Source of the DNA: Mercenaria mercenaria
Taxonomy: Eukaryota > Mollusca > Bivalvia > Venerida > Veneridae
Direction of reading: 5' to 3'
NCBI RefSeq assembly: GCF_021730395.1
Contig: NC_069362.1
Span: 35,792,501-35,856,500, forward strand
Length of the DNA stretch: 64,000 nt
The position numbers and the translations under genes were made by a program. The notes under the pieces are model-generated. The model was not told where the DNA came from and made no database searches. It worked only from the letters and a program-made list of their open reading frames with translations. This document shows, piece by piece, positions 42,701 to 53,828 of the stretch (the first letter of the stretch is position 1; the number at the start of each line of letters is the position of its first letter).

Positions 42701-45153
42701 AAATATACTTCAAGTTAGAATAGATGTATATAAATACCTGCAGAAACATAAAGATATATGCTCAACTGTAATAGAATATTGTAAAGAAATCTGAAAACTT
42801 TTTGGTTTGACAATTTTTCAAAATAGATATTTTGACGTCACAACATTGTGATGTCATGACAAAAAACACTTCACATTTTATGGATAAAATGAGCATACTT
42901 TTGTTAAAATTGTGGAACATCAAAAACTAAAAGGAAAACTTGTTTTGTTTTATTTATAAAATGAAATAATAAAACTGGTGAACAACATAATTTGTATTTT
43001 CTCTTGTGACTGGTGCCACTCACAAAAAAATTGTATAATTGTGTTCACACAGGGGAAATACATGATTGTACATGTATGTTACGATCTTACACAGACAGAA
43101 ACAGGTATTCTCTATGTTCTGTGTTATTTATGTAACTTCATCAAGTTTACATAATTTTTTTTATAAACTTGGAAGAAATGACTTTAATAGCATGCGTTAC
43201 TGATGACCTCAGAAAGAGAAGCATAAACTGTACAAACTTCTTTCTATCAAAGTTGTAAATCATTTTGTGAATATTGTTGTAGATAACGGACCCGTCATTA
43301 CAAACACATGTAGGAAACATTGCTAGGCAGTGGGGAGGATTTTGTGACGAATACTGCCCCCGTCTTGACCAGTTCTGCTTGACTTGTGAGTAGGTCTTTT
43401 TTTAAAAGATGGTTGTTAAATATGTATGATGATAGAGCCTAGATAGAGAGCTCGTTAGGAAGTATTAATGTCTATTTGTGTTGTGTTTGCTCCAACGGTG
43501 AGGCGAATTATCTCTGCTATGACAGTGGACGGGATTAAATTGGCCTCATACTCTAGTGAGCAAGTTATAAGTTATTTGCAGTGAACACGTTAGTATTGGT
43601 ACATCATCAACAAATGCTAGATAGGTTAATGTATAATTGTTTCTTAAGGACATACGCTAGAATTCTCTGTATAAAAGTTAGGCAATATTTTTTGCAATAA
43701 TAGAATTTCTTCAAACTTTGGATGTTGAAGGGCAATCATCTAAGAGACAAAAATATGCAATAAAAATCGTAGGTTACTGGTATTGAAAAAGAGTTATCTG
43801 CCATCTCTTTTTGATGCTTCTTTGGTTCTGTTGCTAGATCTCTATTAATGTTACTTTTTATGTTTTTACCTTGTCATTCTTTTGAGTATGACCAACCTGT
43901 TTTGTTGTAATAAAAATATGATAAACCATATAAAACAGATGTAGAAATAAAGAAATACATGTAAATATTATTATTTTCAGTCCCAGCAGATATGACAGTA
44001 GATTTTAAGGCTCTGCTGATGGGTTCTCTCTTCCTTGTGGTATGTACAGGCTTTCACTTTAAATTGTATTTTACCTTCATTTTGAAGAAACGTGTAGTGA
44101 CATCTACTATGACCCTGTTTCAATAAGGATCATGCAGACCTAGGTAAGAGGTGTACATGTGACTGTAGCCAAAACTAGCTATCCTCCTCCCTTCACCCTC
44201 TATTGAATGCAACAAACTTTCTTTATAGATTGAATAATCATCCATAATGGTCAGTATTGATAATTTAGATGACAAAATTTAGCAATAATCAGGCTTGTAT
44301 ATGCCCTGAAAATTTTCTCACAAGTACAAGCAGTATGGTTGATTGTGCAAAAAATAGCAAAAAAGGGTTGTAAACACATCTAAAATTTTAAAATGAGCAT
44401 GATTTCAGCTTAACTTAGAGGTTCACAAATTCATCTTTTAACTGCATTTCTGGGATTGAACCTGGAACCTCAAGGAATCTGTTGCAAGCTTCACCCATAT
44501 CATCATTATCCATTAATAGTTGGCATGTCCGTGAAGTTACACAAGTCTAGAGTTTTGCCTTTGTGCTAGAATTTAGTTTACGAAGCAGTCACTGGTTTTA
44601 TAGAAATATCTTAACTTTACAACAGTTAACTGAATCAGGAGGCACAGCAGTTTTACTGATGTAAATGTTGTAATGAAATAGATCAGGGAGAGAGCAGATC
44701 TACAGAACAAGGGGTCGTGAGTTCTAGTCCTGGGCGAGGCGTATGTTCTCCGTGAAGATTTGATAAAAGACAGTGTGTCCGATATCATTCGTCCTCCACC
44801 TCTGATTTATGTGGGGAAATTGGCAGTTACTTGCGGAGAACAGGTTTGTACTGGTACAGAATCCAGAAACACTGGTTAGGTTAACCGGAGGGTGGGGGGG
44901 GGGGGGGGCATTACATAACTGATAAACTGTTGAAAAACAAATGAACAAACAATAGGTTAGGTGCAAGTTCATTAGACATTACAAGTGCATCGGTTATTAT
45001 ATTTGTTATTAGTGATTCAGATGCTGTGTTATGCTGTTTATGTTAACATTTTTTCTAGAGAAGGGTTTTAGCATGTAGTTTCTCTCATTTCAGGATTACC
45101 TTGTGTTTGAGAGACCGAAGAACCTGAAGAGACAGATTACCTGTCTCCTGTAG
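33735..45153 (+). CDS. PLSCR: Phospholipid scramblase, complete nine-exon gene, 254 residues
   Basis: Exons 33735-33768, 35095-35199, 36563-36640, 37819-37895, 39118-39245, 39923-40043, 43283-43385, 43981-44039 and 45094-45153 join in frame with GT-AG sites to 254 codons plus TAG. Scramblases are palmitoylated membrane proteins that move phospholipids between leaflets in a calcium-stimulated way, and also act in the nucleus. Seen here: GLPQSLQYLAGLDQ start, TGFETRN strand, an eight-cysteine cluster at 107-121, SGPCCLCQEVCC (about 163-174), the EF-hand-like loop region 208-219, and a hydrophobic C-terminal helix (226-240, LLMGSLFLVDYLVF). It lacks the long Pro-rich N-terminus of human PLSCR1 (318 residues), as many invertebrate members do. 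Promoter and 5' untranslated exon not located. Identity near certain; orthology to a numbered vertebrate member is not claimed. Confidence 0.95.
34074..34252 (-). mobile_element. SINE-like dispersed repeat in PLSCR intron 1
   Basis: AACGTTGCACCAACACATGA, GTGGCGACTTTCCAGC, GAAGACCCCAGGTGCCCCTC and GGGCACCCGGGTAGAACCAC form a block I recognise as abundant in bivalve genomes. It is GC-richer than its surroundings and non-coding. Confidence 0.55.
34743..35065. mobile_element. TTAA-flanked, near-perfect palindrome ending 29 bp before PLSCR exon 2
   Basis: TTAACTTTACACTTTTCATT (34743) is mirrored exactly by AATGAAAAGTGTAAAGTTAA (ending 35065). The outer 110 bp or so of each arm are almost identical, so the insertion is young or the arms have been homogenised. 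The TTAA on each side fits a piggyBac-type target. Its core is a copy of the GAGCTGTGCCATGA palindromic repeat (34819-34989). Confidence 0.85.
34819..34989. repeat. Palindromic repeat copy 1 (GGATCCATGCTGTTC type)
   Basis: TGAGCTGTGCCATGAAAAAA with CAGTCTGGTCAGGATCCATG and its inverted partner. Same family as 38285-38524 and 41187-41386; all three lie in introns of one gene. Confidence 0.85.
35095..35199 (+). CDS. PLSCR: PLSCR exon 2
   Basis: Acceptor TATTTTCAG, donor GTATAT (weak). Encodes MEMSQAPGMAGLPQSLQYLA then GLDQIIIKQKIEALE, matching the family start (GLEYL..IDQLLVHQKVEL in vertebrates). Phase 1 in and out. Confidence 0.93.
35655..35911 (+). mobile_element. tRNA-derived SINE copy 1
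   Basis: A pol III B-box-like GAGTTCGATCC (35675-35685) is followed by the body GCGTATGTTCTCCGTGA, ATGTGGGGAAGTTGGCAGTT, ACTTGCGGAGAACAGGTTTG and ends GTTGAAAAACGGCGTTAAAC with an AAACAAACAAAC tail. It resembles the V-SINE-type molluscan SINEs (RUDI-like); exact subfamily not claimed. In PLSCR intron 2. Confidence 0.8.
36563..36640 (+). CDS. PLSCR: PLSCR exon 3
   Basis: Acceptor TATTTCAG, donor GTAGGT. Encodes VVTGFETRNMYKALNNQGQQ then IFFVHE, the first barrel strands of the scramblase core (TGFET..N.Y...N..GQ..F). Confidence 0.93.
36727..37611. mobile_element. 885-bp foldback element in PLSCR intron 3
   Basis: The left arm from TTTAAGTGGCATTATGCGCA pairs with the right arm ending TGCGCAAAGTGCCACTTTAA. 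Shared landmarks include ACTGCATATAGTGTGTTTTG, TGCTTCCCTTCTACTTCAGA (and its complement) and AAGCTTAAATAGATGTGCAT; the centre is near 37170. Arms are about 430 bp with few mismatches. It would form a long double-stranded hairpin in the pre-mRNA. Confidence 0.85.
37819..37895 (+). CDS. PLSCR: PLSCR exon 4
   Basis: Acceptor TTTTCTTACAG, donor GTAGGT. Encodes ESSVCERFFCPQNRGFQLHV then TDNNSE, aligned with the vertebrate EDTDCCTRNCCGPSRPF..RI.DN region. Ends in phase 0. Confidence 0.92.
38285..38524. repeat. Palindromic repeat copy 2
   Basis: TGAGCCATGCCATGAGAAAA on the left and TTTTCTGATGACGTGGCTCA on the right, with GACCAGCATGGATCCAGACC and GGTCTGGATCCATGCTGGTC as inner inverted words. Lies in PLSCR intron 4. 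Confidence 0.85.
39118..39245 (+). CDS. PLSCR: PLSCR exon 5 (cysteine cluster)
   Basis: Acceptor TACTACAG, donor GTATTT. Encodes EVMKFSRECKCCTGCCWCGE then GCCSMTINIESPVG and onward. Eight Cys lie within residues 107-121, at the position of the palmitoylated CCCPCC motif of human PLSCR1, but the cluster is longer here. SMTINIESPVGRVIGRV matches the EIEIQ.PPG..IG.V strand. Confidence 0.95.
39290..39845. repeat. Degenerate minisatellite in PLSCR intron 5
   Basis: A loosely repeated motif of about 35-45 bp around TTGTATTGGCTGTCTGTAGC appears a dozen times with drift (TATTGGCTGTCTTTAGCAGA, GTATTGCTTGCCTGTAACAA, ATTTGCTGTCTGTACCAGA, ATTTGTTGTTTGTAGCATAG). A TATATATATATA run sits at about 39630. 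Confidence 0.55.
39923..40043 (+). CDS. PLSCR: PLSCR exon 6
   Basis: Acceptor TTTGTTTCAG, donor GTAAGT at 40044. Encodes NSKWKHHSQIFDADDNHVFT then ISGPCCLCQEVCCRDDINFP, the SGPC..C.CC core strand pair of the family. Its last roughly 58 bp plus the donor are the founder of the minisatellite that follows. Confidence 0.95.
40044..41125 (+). repeat. Exon-derived minisatellite: 76-bp unit containing the exon 6 end and its 5' splice site
   Basis: The unit is the last 58 bp of exon 6 (GGACCTTGCTGTC ... GATGATATCAACTTCCCT) plus GTAAGTAAACAGTTATAG of the intron. GTAAGT recurs at 40120, 40196, 40272, 40348, 40424, 40485, 40560, 40636, 40697, 40772, 40854, 40921 and 40996, after the real donor at 40044. 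A decayed copy ends at 41120 (GTAATT). Early spacing is exactly 76 bp; later units vary between 61 and 82, with a 61-75-76 pattern suggesting a secondary three-unit duplication. Reading on from exon 6 reaches TAG within the donor segment (GTA AGT AAA CAG TTA TAG), so use of any extra donor would end the protein after residue 181 plus five codons. Confidence 0.92.
41187..41386. repeat. Palindromic repeat copy 3
   Basis: TGAGCTTCACCATGAGAAAA ... TTTTCTTATGGTGCGGCTCA with GGTCAGGATCCATGCTGTTC and GTGAACAGCATGGATCCTGA inside. Lies in PLSCR intron 6, after the minisatellite. Confidence 0.85.
41390..43280. other. PLSCR intron 6 remainder, nothing recognised
   Basis: AT-rich, no exon-like segment, no repeat ends. 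Minus-strand reading frames are short and featureless. Confidence 0.5.
43283..43385 (+). CDS. PLSCR: PLSCR exon 7
   Basis: Acceptor TTGTTGTAG, donor GTGAGT. Encodes ITDPSLQTHVGNIARQWGGF then CDEYCPRLDQFCLT. VG.I...W.GF matches the family VGKISKHW.G. motif. The EF-hand-like loop starts here at Arg208, where human PLSCR1 has Asp273. Confidence 0.95.
43981..44039 (+). CDS. PLSCR: PLSCR exon 8
   Basis: Acceptor TTATTTTCAG, donor GTATGT. Encodes FPADMTVDFKALLMGSLFLV: the end of the calcium loop (Asp219) and the start of the C-terminal hydrophobic helix. Confidence 0.94.
44680..44952 (+). mobile_element. tRNA-derived SINE copy 2
   Basis: Same family as 35655-35911: B-box-like GAGTTCTAGTCC (44719-44730), GCGTATGTTCTCCGTGA, ACTTGCGGAGAACAGGTTTG and a closing AACAAATGAACAAACAA. 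A long G run (44892-44908) interrupts it. In PLSCR intron 8. Confidence 0.8.
45094..45153 (+). CDS. PLSCR: PLSCR exon 9 (stop)
   Basis: Acceptor TCTCATTTCAG. Encodes DYLVFERPKNLKRQITCLL and TAG at 45151. DYLVFE matches the family DFMFFE helix end. AATAAA at 45179-45184 is a possible poly(A) signal, unusually close to the stop; further signals lie downstream. Confidence 0.93.
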   Translation, partial: DYLVFERPKNLKRQITCLL

Positions 45154-45184
45154 ACAATGTGTATATCGTATGACAAAAATAAAA

Positions 45185-48100
45185 AATACACTTGCTTTGA
45201 AACTAAACATCTTCAAAGACTTACTTGAATGGACAGTTCTTAAATGATTTTTTTATTTGTGTTGTTATCTGATTTTTATTGTTTTATATTTCATTGTCTC
45301 CCCATACTATGGTAGGGTGTATTGACTTTGTCTGTCTGTCTGTCTGTCCGTATGTCACAAAAGTTCATTTAGACTCCTCTGAGACTACTGGTGAGATTTC
45401 AGCAAATCTTTATAGGAAGGTTTAGTTTTAGGGCTAGTTTTGCGTATCTTCCACATTTTCTTTTTTATTGATTTTTTGATGGAGTTTTGGCCGCATAAAT
45501 GTTAAATTTGTATAAAACTTTTTGACACAAGAGACACTTCTGCAGCACAATCAGCTTGTATTGCAAACAGTGCTGTTTTACCTCTCTGGATATCTTTGCT
45601 CTGCATATTCATTAAAACTTTTACTCTGCCATTTTTAAACAAAGCAGTATGGGAAGCCATGTGCTTTTTCTAGAAGCAGTCTCAAGTTTTAGAAGCAGTC
45701 TCAAGTTTTATACCATTTTATGACCTTCAGATAAAGAAATGAACAACTTGTTGAATAGGATACAAACTTTGTCAGGATTTTGTTATGTTCTAAAGAACTA
45801 AACCTTTTCATATGTTTTTTTTATATTAAGAAAAGAGAATATTCAAAAAAGCAACTTTACTGATGTGTGAATTATTGATGTCACCAACTACATGTATGTG
45901 ACAAAGTTTTATCAATATGTTGTAAATATACATGTATACATTAGTAGAAATAACAGTATGTATGGTGTACTTTTTAACAATTATTTAACCATTATTGATA
46001 TTTTATCCAACGTGTTTTTATCTGATAATTGTTAAACAAGAGAACAAACTACTTCTGTTGATTATTTCTCATTATTTCCATGACAGCTGTCACAAACAAC
46101 TTTCTGTTTCTAATATATTGTTGACATAAAATTATTTTGTTACTATCTACTGTAGATTAGGTAACTTTTACAAAAGTTTTATTTTTCTGTTTCATGGTTA
46201 GCAACCGTATTGATGGTGTAAAGCATTCACTAAACACAAGTTTCTTCTGTTTAAGGACATAATGCTGAGTGGTATTATTCAGGAGTGATAGTGAAAATAA
46301 AACCACTACCAACAAGTATACAGTATGAAAATCTGTACAGTGTCAACTTTGACAACATATTGAACTTTACCATTATAGAAATAAAAAAGGCTGTAGAATT
46401 CAAATGGGACAAATTCATGATGAACCTTAAACATTTTTTCTGAAGTCTGTGTTTTATGAATGATATATTCATACACCACTGAAAATAATGGCAATAAATA
46501 CTATCAGAGTGAGTACCCTAGAGAGTGGCAGGTACCGGTATGTACAGATGCTCAGCTGGTGTTTCCTGTCATCATTCTCGGAGGTGTTTAGATAGAAAAT
46601 ACGTTGTATTTCAGATTGATTAAATAGTTGAAAGTTACTGTTCTATTTTCATATTGTTTGCAACTACTGCAATCTACCCCAGGTATTTGTGACACTTGTG
46701 TACTGTGATATATTTGGGACATACCATTTTATAAGGCAGGAGATGCAAGGTGCTTGCTACATTATCAATACATGTTTTTGAATTCTTAATCTTTTATGTG
46801 GATAATGACTACTTGATTTTATTTTTCTGTGTTTCAATTTCTGCTAATACTTGTTTAACCAGTGAAAAATATTTTTCCACTGAATAATATAGAATAATTG
46901 CAGTATAACTCAATTGAAAGAGCATCAACTTGAGCATTGGGACAAATACCAACAAGTATACAGTATACCCTAACCTGCTGTCATCACCAGTCAGAAATAA
47001 AATGGTGAATTCCCAGAATTGATCTGAGCTCATTATCTTATATTATTTTTATCAAGTGTGTTTTACTTTAGTGATAACAAAAGAACAAAATCATTGTGTG
47101 CATGTTACAAATTGTTACTTCCTTGTTATGCATGTCATATGTTTATGCAAACAGCATTAAATAATAGCTGATGTTATGGGAAAAGTTACTTTTTTCCTGG
47201 TTAAGGAATTATTTAGATGTCATTTTAAATGGTAATGGCTCTTTTTCAAGTATTTTCATCTTTCAGTGATAACACATGTTGTTTCATGTTACAACGTCTG
47301 CAGTATTCCGAGGGATGGGTGAGGGTACCAAAGTACCTAGAGGGACTCTGAAGATGTTATGACTTGAAATTAGCATTAATTTTGTTAATGCTATTCTGAT
47401 ATAAAAGGTGTTAAAAGAAATAAATGAATATATTGTCCCTCAGCATCATTAAATTTCTTTGAAATGCACTCTTTTATCATGTTGACTACATTTCCTTTTG
47501 AATTATCCATTTTAGGGCTGTACTACATTTATGTTTTGCCACTGAACATGCTCATATGTAAAAGGTGTTTTAACAGCATGTGAGGGCACAATCTCTCTGT
47601 TAACACATGTTTACTTTCCCTTCCATTAAAGCACCCCTAAAAATGACCAGAACAGCAGTTTTATGTTAGAATATTTTAATACATGGACCTGGTTCCTGAT
47701 AATTGTCATTATTGTTGAAATCTATTTTAAATGTAATTGCGGAAAATCTTCGAGACTTGATTTGAGAGAATACTCTGTTGTAGAAATACCTTAAGATGGT
47801 CAATCATTATACCAAGAACCACTTAAATCATGTAGTGTGTTGACATGTATCATGTTGTACTACTGCACAGCAGATATGGTTAAAAAATTGAAAAAAATCG
47901 TATCATAAAAATTGGGTATATCACAAATAGTAACAGATAGGGATTTGGACTTTGCCTACTTTCTTTTTGCCTCATTTCATTCTGATATGTGCTCATCGAA
48001 CAGTTGTTTTGCTCAATGGAAGAAAAGTCCCTAACAAGGCAAGTTACTATATTTTGGATCCATGTTTGAAACTTGCAAACGCCTTAAACATATTTTACAC

Positions 48101-49480
48101 AGCCTGGTGGATAGCCTTTTTTTATCATTTTAAGGACATTGTTTTATTACATGTATTTTCTTTATGATTAAACGAAACATTTAAACAGAAAATAGCAAAT
48201 GCACATATTTATGTTTATATTGTGAAAATACTGGGTAAAAAAATGCACATCTGTGATTTTAGACATTGATATTTCCCTTTATTGCTTGAGATATGGGAGT
48301 TAGAACATTTTTTCTACAGATTTTCGTTTGGACCTTTGAAGCTAGTGACTCCAAAAATACAATCATTATCTTTACAGTCTAAGATTTACATATAAAGTGA
48401 TATTGTATATGATTTTACTAGTTTTACACAGCGCTTTAACAACTACTTCATATCAAAACATTTCTTTTTTTTGCCTTTCTTAACCTAATTTTTACAACTG
48501 TTAGAACTTCATATATTGATGTTAATCTAATGTTTTACTGTTTATGTTGTTATTTCTTAATGATTTTCTCAATATGACAGTATTTAAAATGCTTTTTGAT
48601 ACCTAGCACAAATTTCTGGCAAGTACATTAATGAAATAACAGTCCAAGGCCTTCTTGCCAGTTGATCTCTTTTTCAAACGAAAAGTGATGTAAAGCTTTA
48701 TAAATATTTCATTTTAATTTTTTCGTTAGAAATCAAGGTATGAAAAATTTATGCACAATGCATCTGCACAAATATTAATCCGATTATAATTTATATACAT
48801 GTATTGCTAATTATATCTGCATATAAAACACTGCTTTATGATTCTTAGCTAAAACATTATGATCTATATATTACTAGTATTTGTACAGAAATAAAATCAG
48901 TAGATAATTCTTGAATTTAGTTCTTGTATCTTGGAGATTGTGTGTATCTGTTGATGACTTGAGGAAATTCTATTTAGAATTTACATAAATTTGCAATTTT
49001 CCCTGCAAAATAAGGTTGCTTATACTAAAGAAATGTCTAAATCATAAGATTATAAGAGGAACATCTTACCAGTGGCATCTTTAAGAAATATATTTCTGTT
49101 CAAGATTCATGGACAAAATCAGGGTTTAACATTGACAGGTGAGAATTTTTCTGAAGCAAAAGTGGAATAACGAAAACCCTATGTAGGGATTGATAATTAT
49201 TTTGTGCAAATTGTACAGTTTGTCATATCCTGATATCAATAGCTTGTGTATAACAACCATGGTAATGGTTAAATATATGTCTCTCCAACAAAACTGGGAT
49301 TTAAGGTACCTCCCAAAACTTGACATTCTATGAGCAGGCATTAGGTTTGGCAATTATCACCATTTGCAAAGCCCCCAGTAGGCACTTCCAGAAAGATCCT
49401 ACACATTGTCCAATTCCCTAGAAGCTAGCTACAACACAACCAAAGCCAAACAGGGAGCATATAAAATTCAAAAATGTTCA
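45185..49480. other. 3' flank of PLSCR and intergenic DNA, no gene seen
   Basis: AT-rich with only short featureless frames. A small CTGTCTGTCTGTCTGTCCG run at about 45330 marks an old repeat fragment (ATACTATGGTAGGGTGTATT). The first part may be a long 3' untranslated region. Confidence 0.5.
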
Positions 49481-49489
49481 GGCGGAGTA

Positions 49490-49995
49490 CACCTCTGAAT
49501 CTTTTATTATAATACCCCTAGATACAAAGGATATGGGGGCTGTATTGGAGTCATGCTTGTCCATCTGTTGGTTTGTCCATCTGTGCAAAGCACACATCCC
49601 AGGTCACTTGGTCCAAGGTCAAGGTCACTTTAAAGTCAAAGATCAGATTGCTCAATTTTGTGTCTGCTCCACATATTCTAAACTATTTTGTAGATTTTCA
49701 TATAACTAGCATCAAATATTTATCTCATCAAGACAACATGCAGAGCACATAACACAGGTCACTAGGTTCAAGGCCAAGGTCACGCTTAGCGGTCAGTGAT
49801 CAAATAGCTCAAATTTGTATCTGCTCCATATCTTTTTAACCACTGGAAGGATTTTAATAAAAGTAGCATCAATTGTTAACCTTATCAAGATATGTGAAGT
49901 GCATAGCCCAGGTCATTAGGTTCAAGGTCAAGGTCATATTTGGAAGCCAAAGGTCATGATTACAACATTTTACTTGTCTTGGAGTGTTAATCACC
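49490..49995. repeat. Tandem-repeat element, three units of about 150 bp
   Basis: It starts near ATACCCCTAGATACAAAGGA. Units are marked by CCAAGGTCAAGGTCACTTTA or TTCAAGGTCAAGGTCATATT and ATCTGCTCCATAT. The AGGTCAAGGTCA half-sites are again nuclear-receptor-like words. Confidence 0.6.
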
Positions 49996-50460
49996 TTTAG
50001 TGATAGCTCTAGTTTGCTTGGTTGCAGTAAATAAATCAAACTGACTGTTATAATTTAAATACTTCCAAAGGATCTTCTCATAGACCTGATTAAGAGCCCA
50101 GAACTTGTTTTTCCCAGGAAAGAGGGCTTTACATATATGTTGGTATTTTACATATGATGGTATTTTATAATATTTACATTCGCCCAATTCTTTTCCATTT
50201 AAAATTATGACGTTCATTTCCTATGAACAGCAAAAGGAAAGGCACAAAAGTTACGTCAATGCTGCATGGAGATAATGGGCCGCTGTTTTGACGATGTCCG
50301 CGTATAGTCAGGGAGAACATTCCTTAAATGACGTCGCAGCTGTTCTATCTGGTGAACAGAATGGCCGGGAAGCTGATTTTAATATTAAATGCAACAAAAT
50401 TTGTGAAATTTATATTATAATATTGTTTACAAATGGAAAGGAAATATAATGTAAATATAA

Positions 50461-50608
50461 GAAATGAAACTTTTTTTCAGTGTTCATGTGAAATGAACAA
50501 CAGAATAGAATCGGCAAATTAAACATGAATCGCAAACACGATTCATTGATTTGCCAATCCTATTCTGTCGTTCATTTTGCATGAACACCGAAAAAAATAT
50601 TTCATTTC
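50461..50608. repeat. 148-bp palindromic MITE-like element
   Basis: GAAATGAAAC ... TGTTCATGTGAAATGAAC pairs with GTTCATTTTGCATGAACA ... ATTTCATTTC, with GAATCGTGTTTGCGATTC-type symmetry in the middle. Arms about 60 bp. Confidence 0.7.
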
Positions 50609-51627
50609 TAAACTGTACACTTTAAAGACTGGTTCTGTTTGCAAGGAGCAGTGGTGTCTCACTCAGATTCTGTCTCTCCACACTTACTGTATGGATTCAG
50701 ACTGTTGTACATATACATGCAAACCATAGATAGTTAAGGAAAGCTGGCTATTTAGTGTACTGATGCCTGCAAGGCTGATCTCTAACAAATCACAAATATT
50801 GTGATCATTCTCAACCATAAGATTAATCATCTACATCTACATGATACTTCCAACAATCATTAGCGATTATGACTGGAAGGTGCTTGTCTGGGCAGTGTTA
50901 AAAATGAGAAAACTCATTAGGTGCAAAGAATAAAAATTACTACAGGTGCTAAGTTAAAACATAGTGAAGGAAGTTACTGCAGATGTACAGTAGCCAGCCG
51001 CTCAGCAAATATGTTGAGGCTGGGGCTGGACTGTACATAGTGAGGAAGGCCATTCCATAGTCTGATTGTACGGGGGAAGAATGAGTTCATGTGGTATTGA
51101 GTACGGGACTGTGGAATTAGGTAGTTAAGGTTTCTGGTCGGAGTTAGATGGTTATGGTCGACGCATACATGATTCGTTCGGATTTTGTAAAAATAGATTA
51201 GAGAAGATTGTATGCGCCGTTGTTCTAAAGTTTGCCAGTTTAGGGTGTTAATCATCTGGGTTACACTGCTTGTATAATTATAGTCGTTAAAGATAAACCG
51301 TGCAGCTGATCTTTGCACTTTTTCGACTTTGTATGAGAGGGACTTTTACCAGGGGTGCCAGATGGATGAGCAATACTCGAGTTTTTGACGGACATAGGTG
51401 TTACAGGCTTTCTCTTTGACCTTTTTGTTTGTTGTCTGAACATTTCTTTTGATGAATTTAAGAGAGTTGTTTGCTTTAGAGGAAATAGTATTAATATGTT
51501 CAGACCAGTTTAAGTCTTTAGTTAGTGTAACACCTAAGTATTTAGCGGTATCGGTATAGATTTCAGTTCCTTGTCATGCAGGGTGTAAGGAAACATGACA
51601 GGGTTTCGTAAGCGAGTAATTCCCTTC

Positions 51628-53824
51628 TGTAAATATGCCACCAATTGCCATCATTTTCCATTATTTTTCATGGCATTGTATGGCATTCAGTGGCATCTGA
51701 TGGAAAATATGACAGACAATACTGGCATTTGATGGAAAATTGTTGCCTTTTCTTAACACTGCCACTGTTTGCCACCAAATGACAACATAAGTTCCACCAA
51801 ATGCCACAGAACTGTAGTGGAAATCAGTGGAAAATTGGACTTAGCCATTTTTATGAGTGTAAATCAGTGGAAAACACTTAGAATTTTTCTCTCATTCTGA
51901 GACTAGATATTTCTATGCTGATACCATTTGTGTAGTGATAAAGCTGAAACATTAGATTTAAATAAAGACTTGTAACATTGAGTTCCTCTTGCAAAACATA
52001 ATTATTTTAATCATACTCATATTTTTGCTTATAATTATAATGAAGATGAACTATTGTTTGAGTCACCCTTAAACAGGTAGTTTATTGTTTAAATTTGCTG
52101 TTTCTACTGTGTAACATGCCTCAATTGAAATAAACATCAAACTTACAGATAGATAATATTGTTTCATCATTGTGTCTTACTCAAGTTACTGAGAATCTTT
52201 TTGTTGACTAGCACTATTTATTATAGGGGCTGTTCTCTCACAGCATGACCTTGATACCTGTACATTGTATAAAAATACAGTGTAAACACACTGCAGAGAT
52301 AAAGGAAAATGGAATGCTGCTGTGTTATAAATAGAACTCTCAACCAATGAAAATAAAGATATGTAGTGGAGCCAAAACACACAAAGTAGTCCCAACAGTC
52401 CTATTTTATTTCAAAGGCCTTTTAAATATGTAAAAATTGACAAATGGAACATATTCTCTATTTAGTAGATATAAGTAATTGTTAAAACATTCTAGTGGAG
52501 ATTCTTTCAACAATAGATAGCAAACTAGAAAGCTGCTCAAGAATATCAAAAGTTTAAAAGTAAACAGGAACTTCTTTGTTGGAGATATTCCTTTACACAT
52601 GCAGCTGGAATTTAAACATTTTATGTTGCTAAATAACTTTTAAATGGACACTAGGTAAGTACATCTATTTACTTATTTTCTATTAAAACATGTTTTATAA
52701 CATTCAGGAAGCTTCAGAATAAACTTCTTGAAATTAAATGCTGACTCAGTCTTTTCAAATTACCATTTATTCTTCAGTAATTCATCTCTTGTCAGTTTAT
52801 ACACAAACTAAATCAATAATAAACATAAAAAGGTTCTAATTCATTTATCATAATTACTTTTCAGATAAAGTATCAGGTGTGTATATGCAGTACGTGACAT
52901 ATGCCAAAACACACATGGATAAAATTATGAGGCCTGAGACATTTTCAGGCTTCAGTGATTTACACACGCAGAATGAATGGTGCTCACAGAGAAAACCTAG
53001 TGATGTGTAAACTCCTGTAAGTATGTCTGCAGGTACTTTAATCCAGCACAAAACTCATTGAACAGTATTTATTGTAAGGAATGTTCTTGTAACATCTTTT
53101 TACTTAACAGTTCTAGTAAACTACTATCTTTAATACAAAACAATTTTCTTTCATCGAAGCATATTCACTTCAAGAATTTTTAAGTCTAATGAGCAAAGTT
53201 GAATTAAGTGCTTTAATAATATCATGAAAATGATGTGAATTAATTGACAGTTTAAAAGGGAAAAATTACATAAGCTGATCTAATGATTATATTCCTTTCT
53301 TTCATTATTTATTTCAGATCATGTTTCAAACACATTCAGTAAGGGTATATGCCTCATAGACTTGATGGCAAATGGTGGAAAACAGTGGCATTCTTCATGC
53401 TGGTTAGTGGAGAATGTTGGAGATATATCCATGGCAAACAGTGGCATTGAGAGAAAAACAGTGGCATATTTTACACTGATTGCCACAACAGTTATGGTGG
53501 CAAATAGTGGAAAATTTTAGTGGCAAATGGTGAAATACGTTCCAATACTCCACTGATAGTGGCATTCAATGGAAAATGATGGCAGTGTTTACATCAATAT
53601 GTGACAGTGGCAAACAGTGAAAAACTTTAATGGCAAATAGTGAAAAATGTTCCAATACTCCACTGATACTGGCATTTGATGGAAAATGGTGGAAAATTTT
53701 GACTGGCCTCTCCATCCTCTATTTTTTTTCAATGTTTTCCATCAGTTTCCACTCAAAAAAGGCTAGTTCCAATACTCCACTGTTTTCCAATGATTTTTCA
53801 GTGGTAAATGGTGGCAAATTTACA
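51628..53824. mobile_element. 2.2-kb non-autonomous DNA transposon with TGGCAAATGGTGGAAAA arms
   Basis: The ends TGTAAATATGCCACCA and TGGTGGCAAATTTACA are inverted, and the element interrupts LINE sequence that joins across it (GAAGTGCTGAGA with ATTACTCGC). Both arms (51628-51880, 53340-53824) are built from diverged copies of TGGCAAATGGTGGAAAATT or its complement. The middle is AT-rich with no transposase. Target duplication not resolved (AATTC left, AATCT right). Confidence 0.75.
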
Positions 53825-53828
53825 AATC

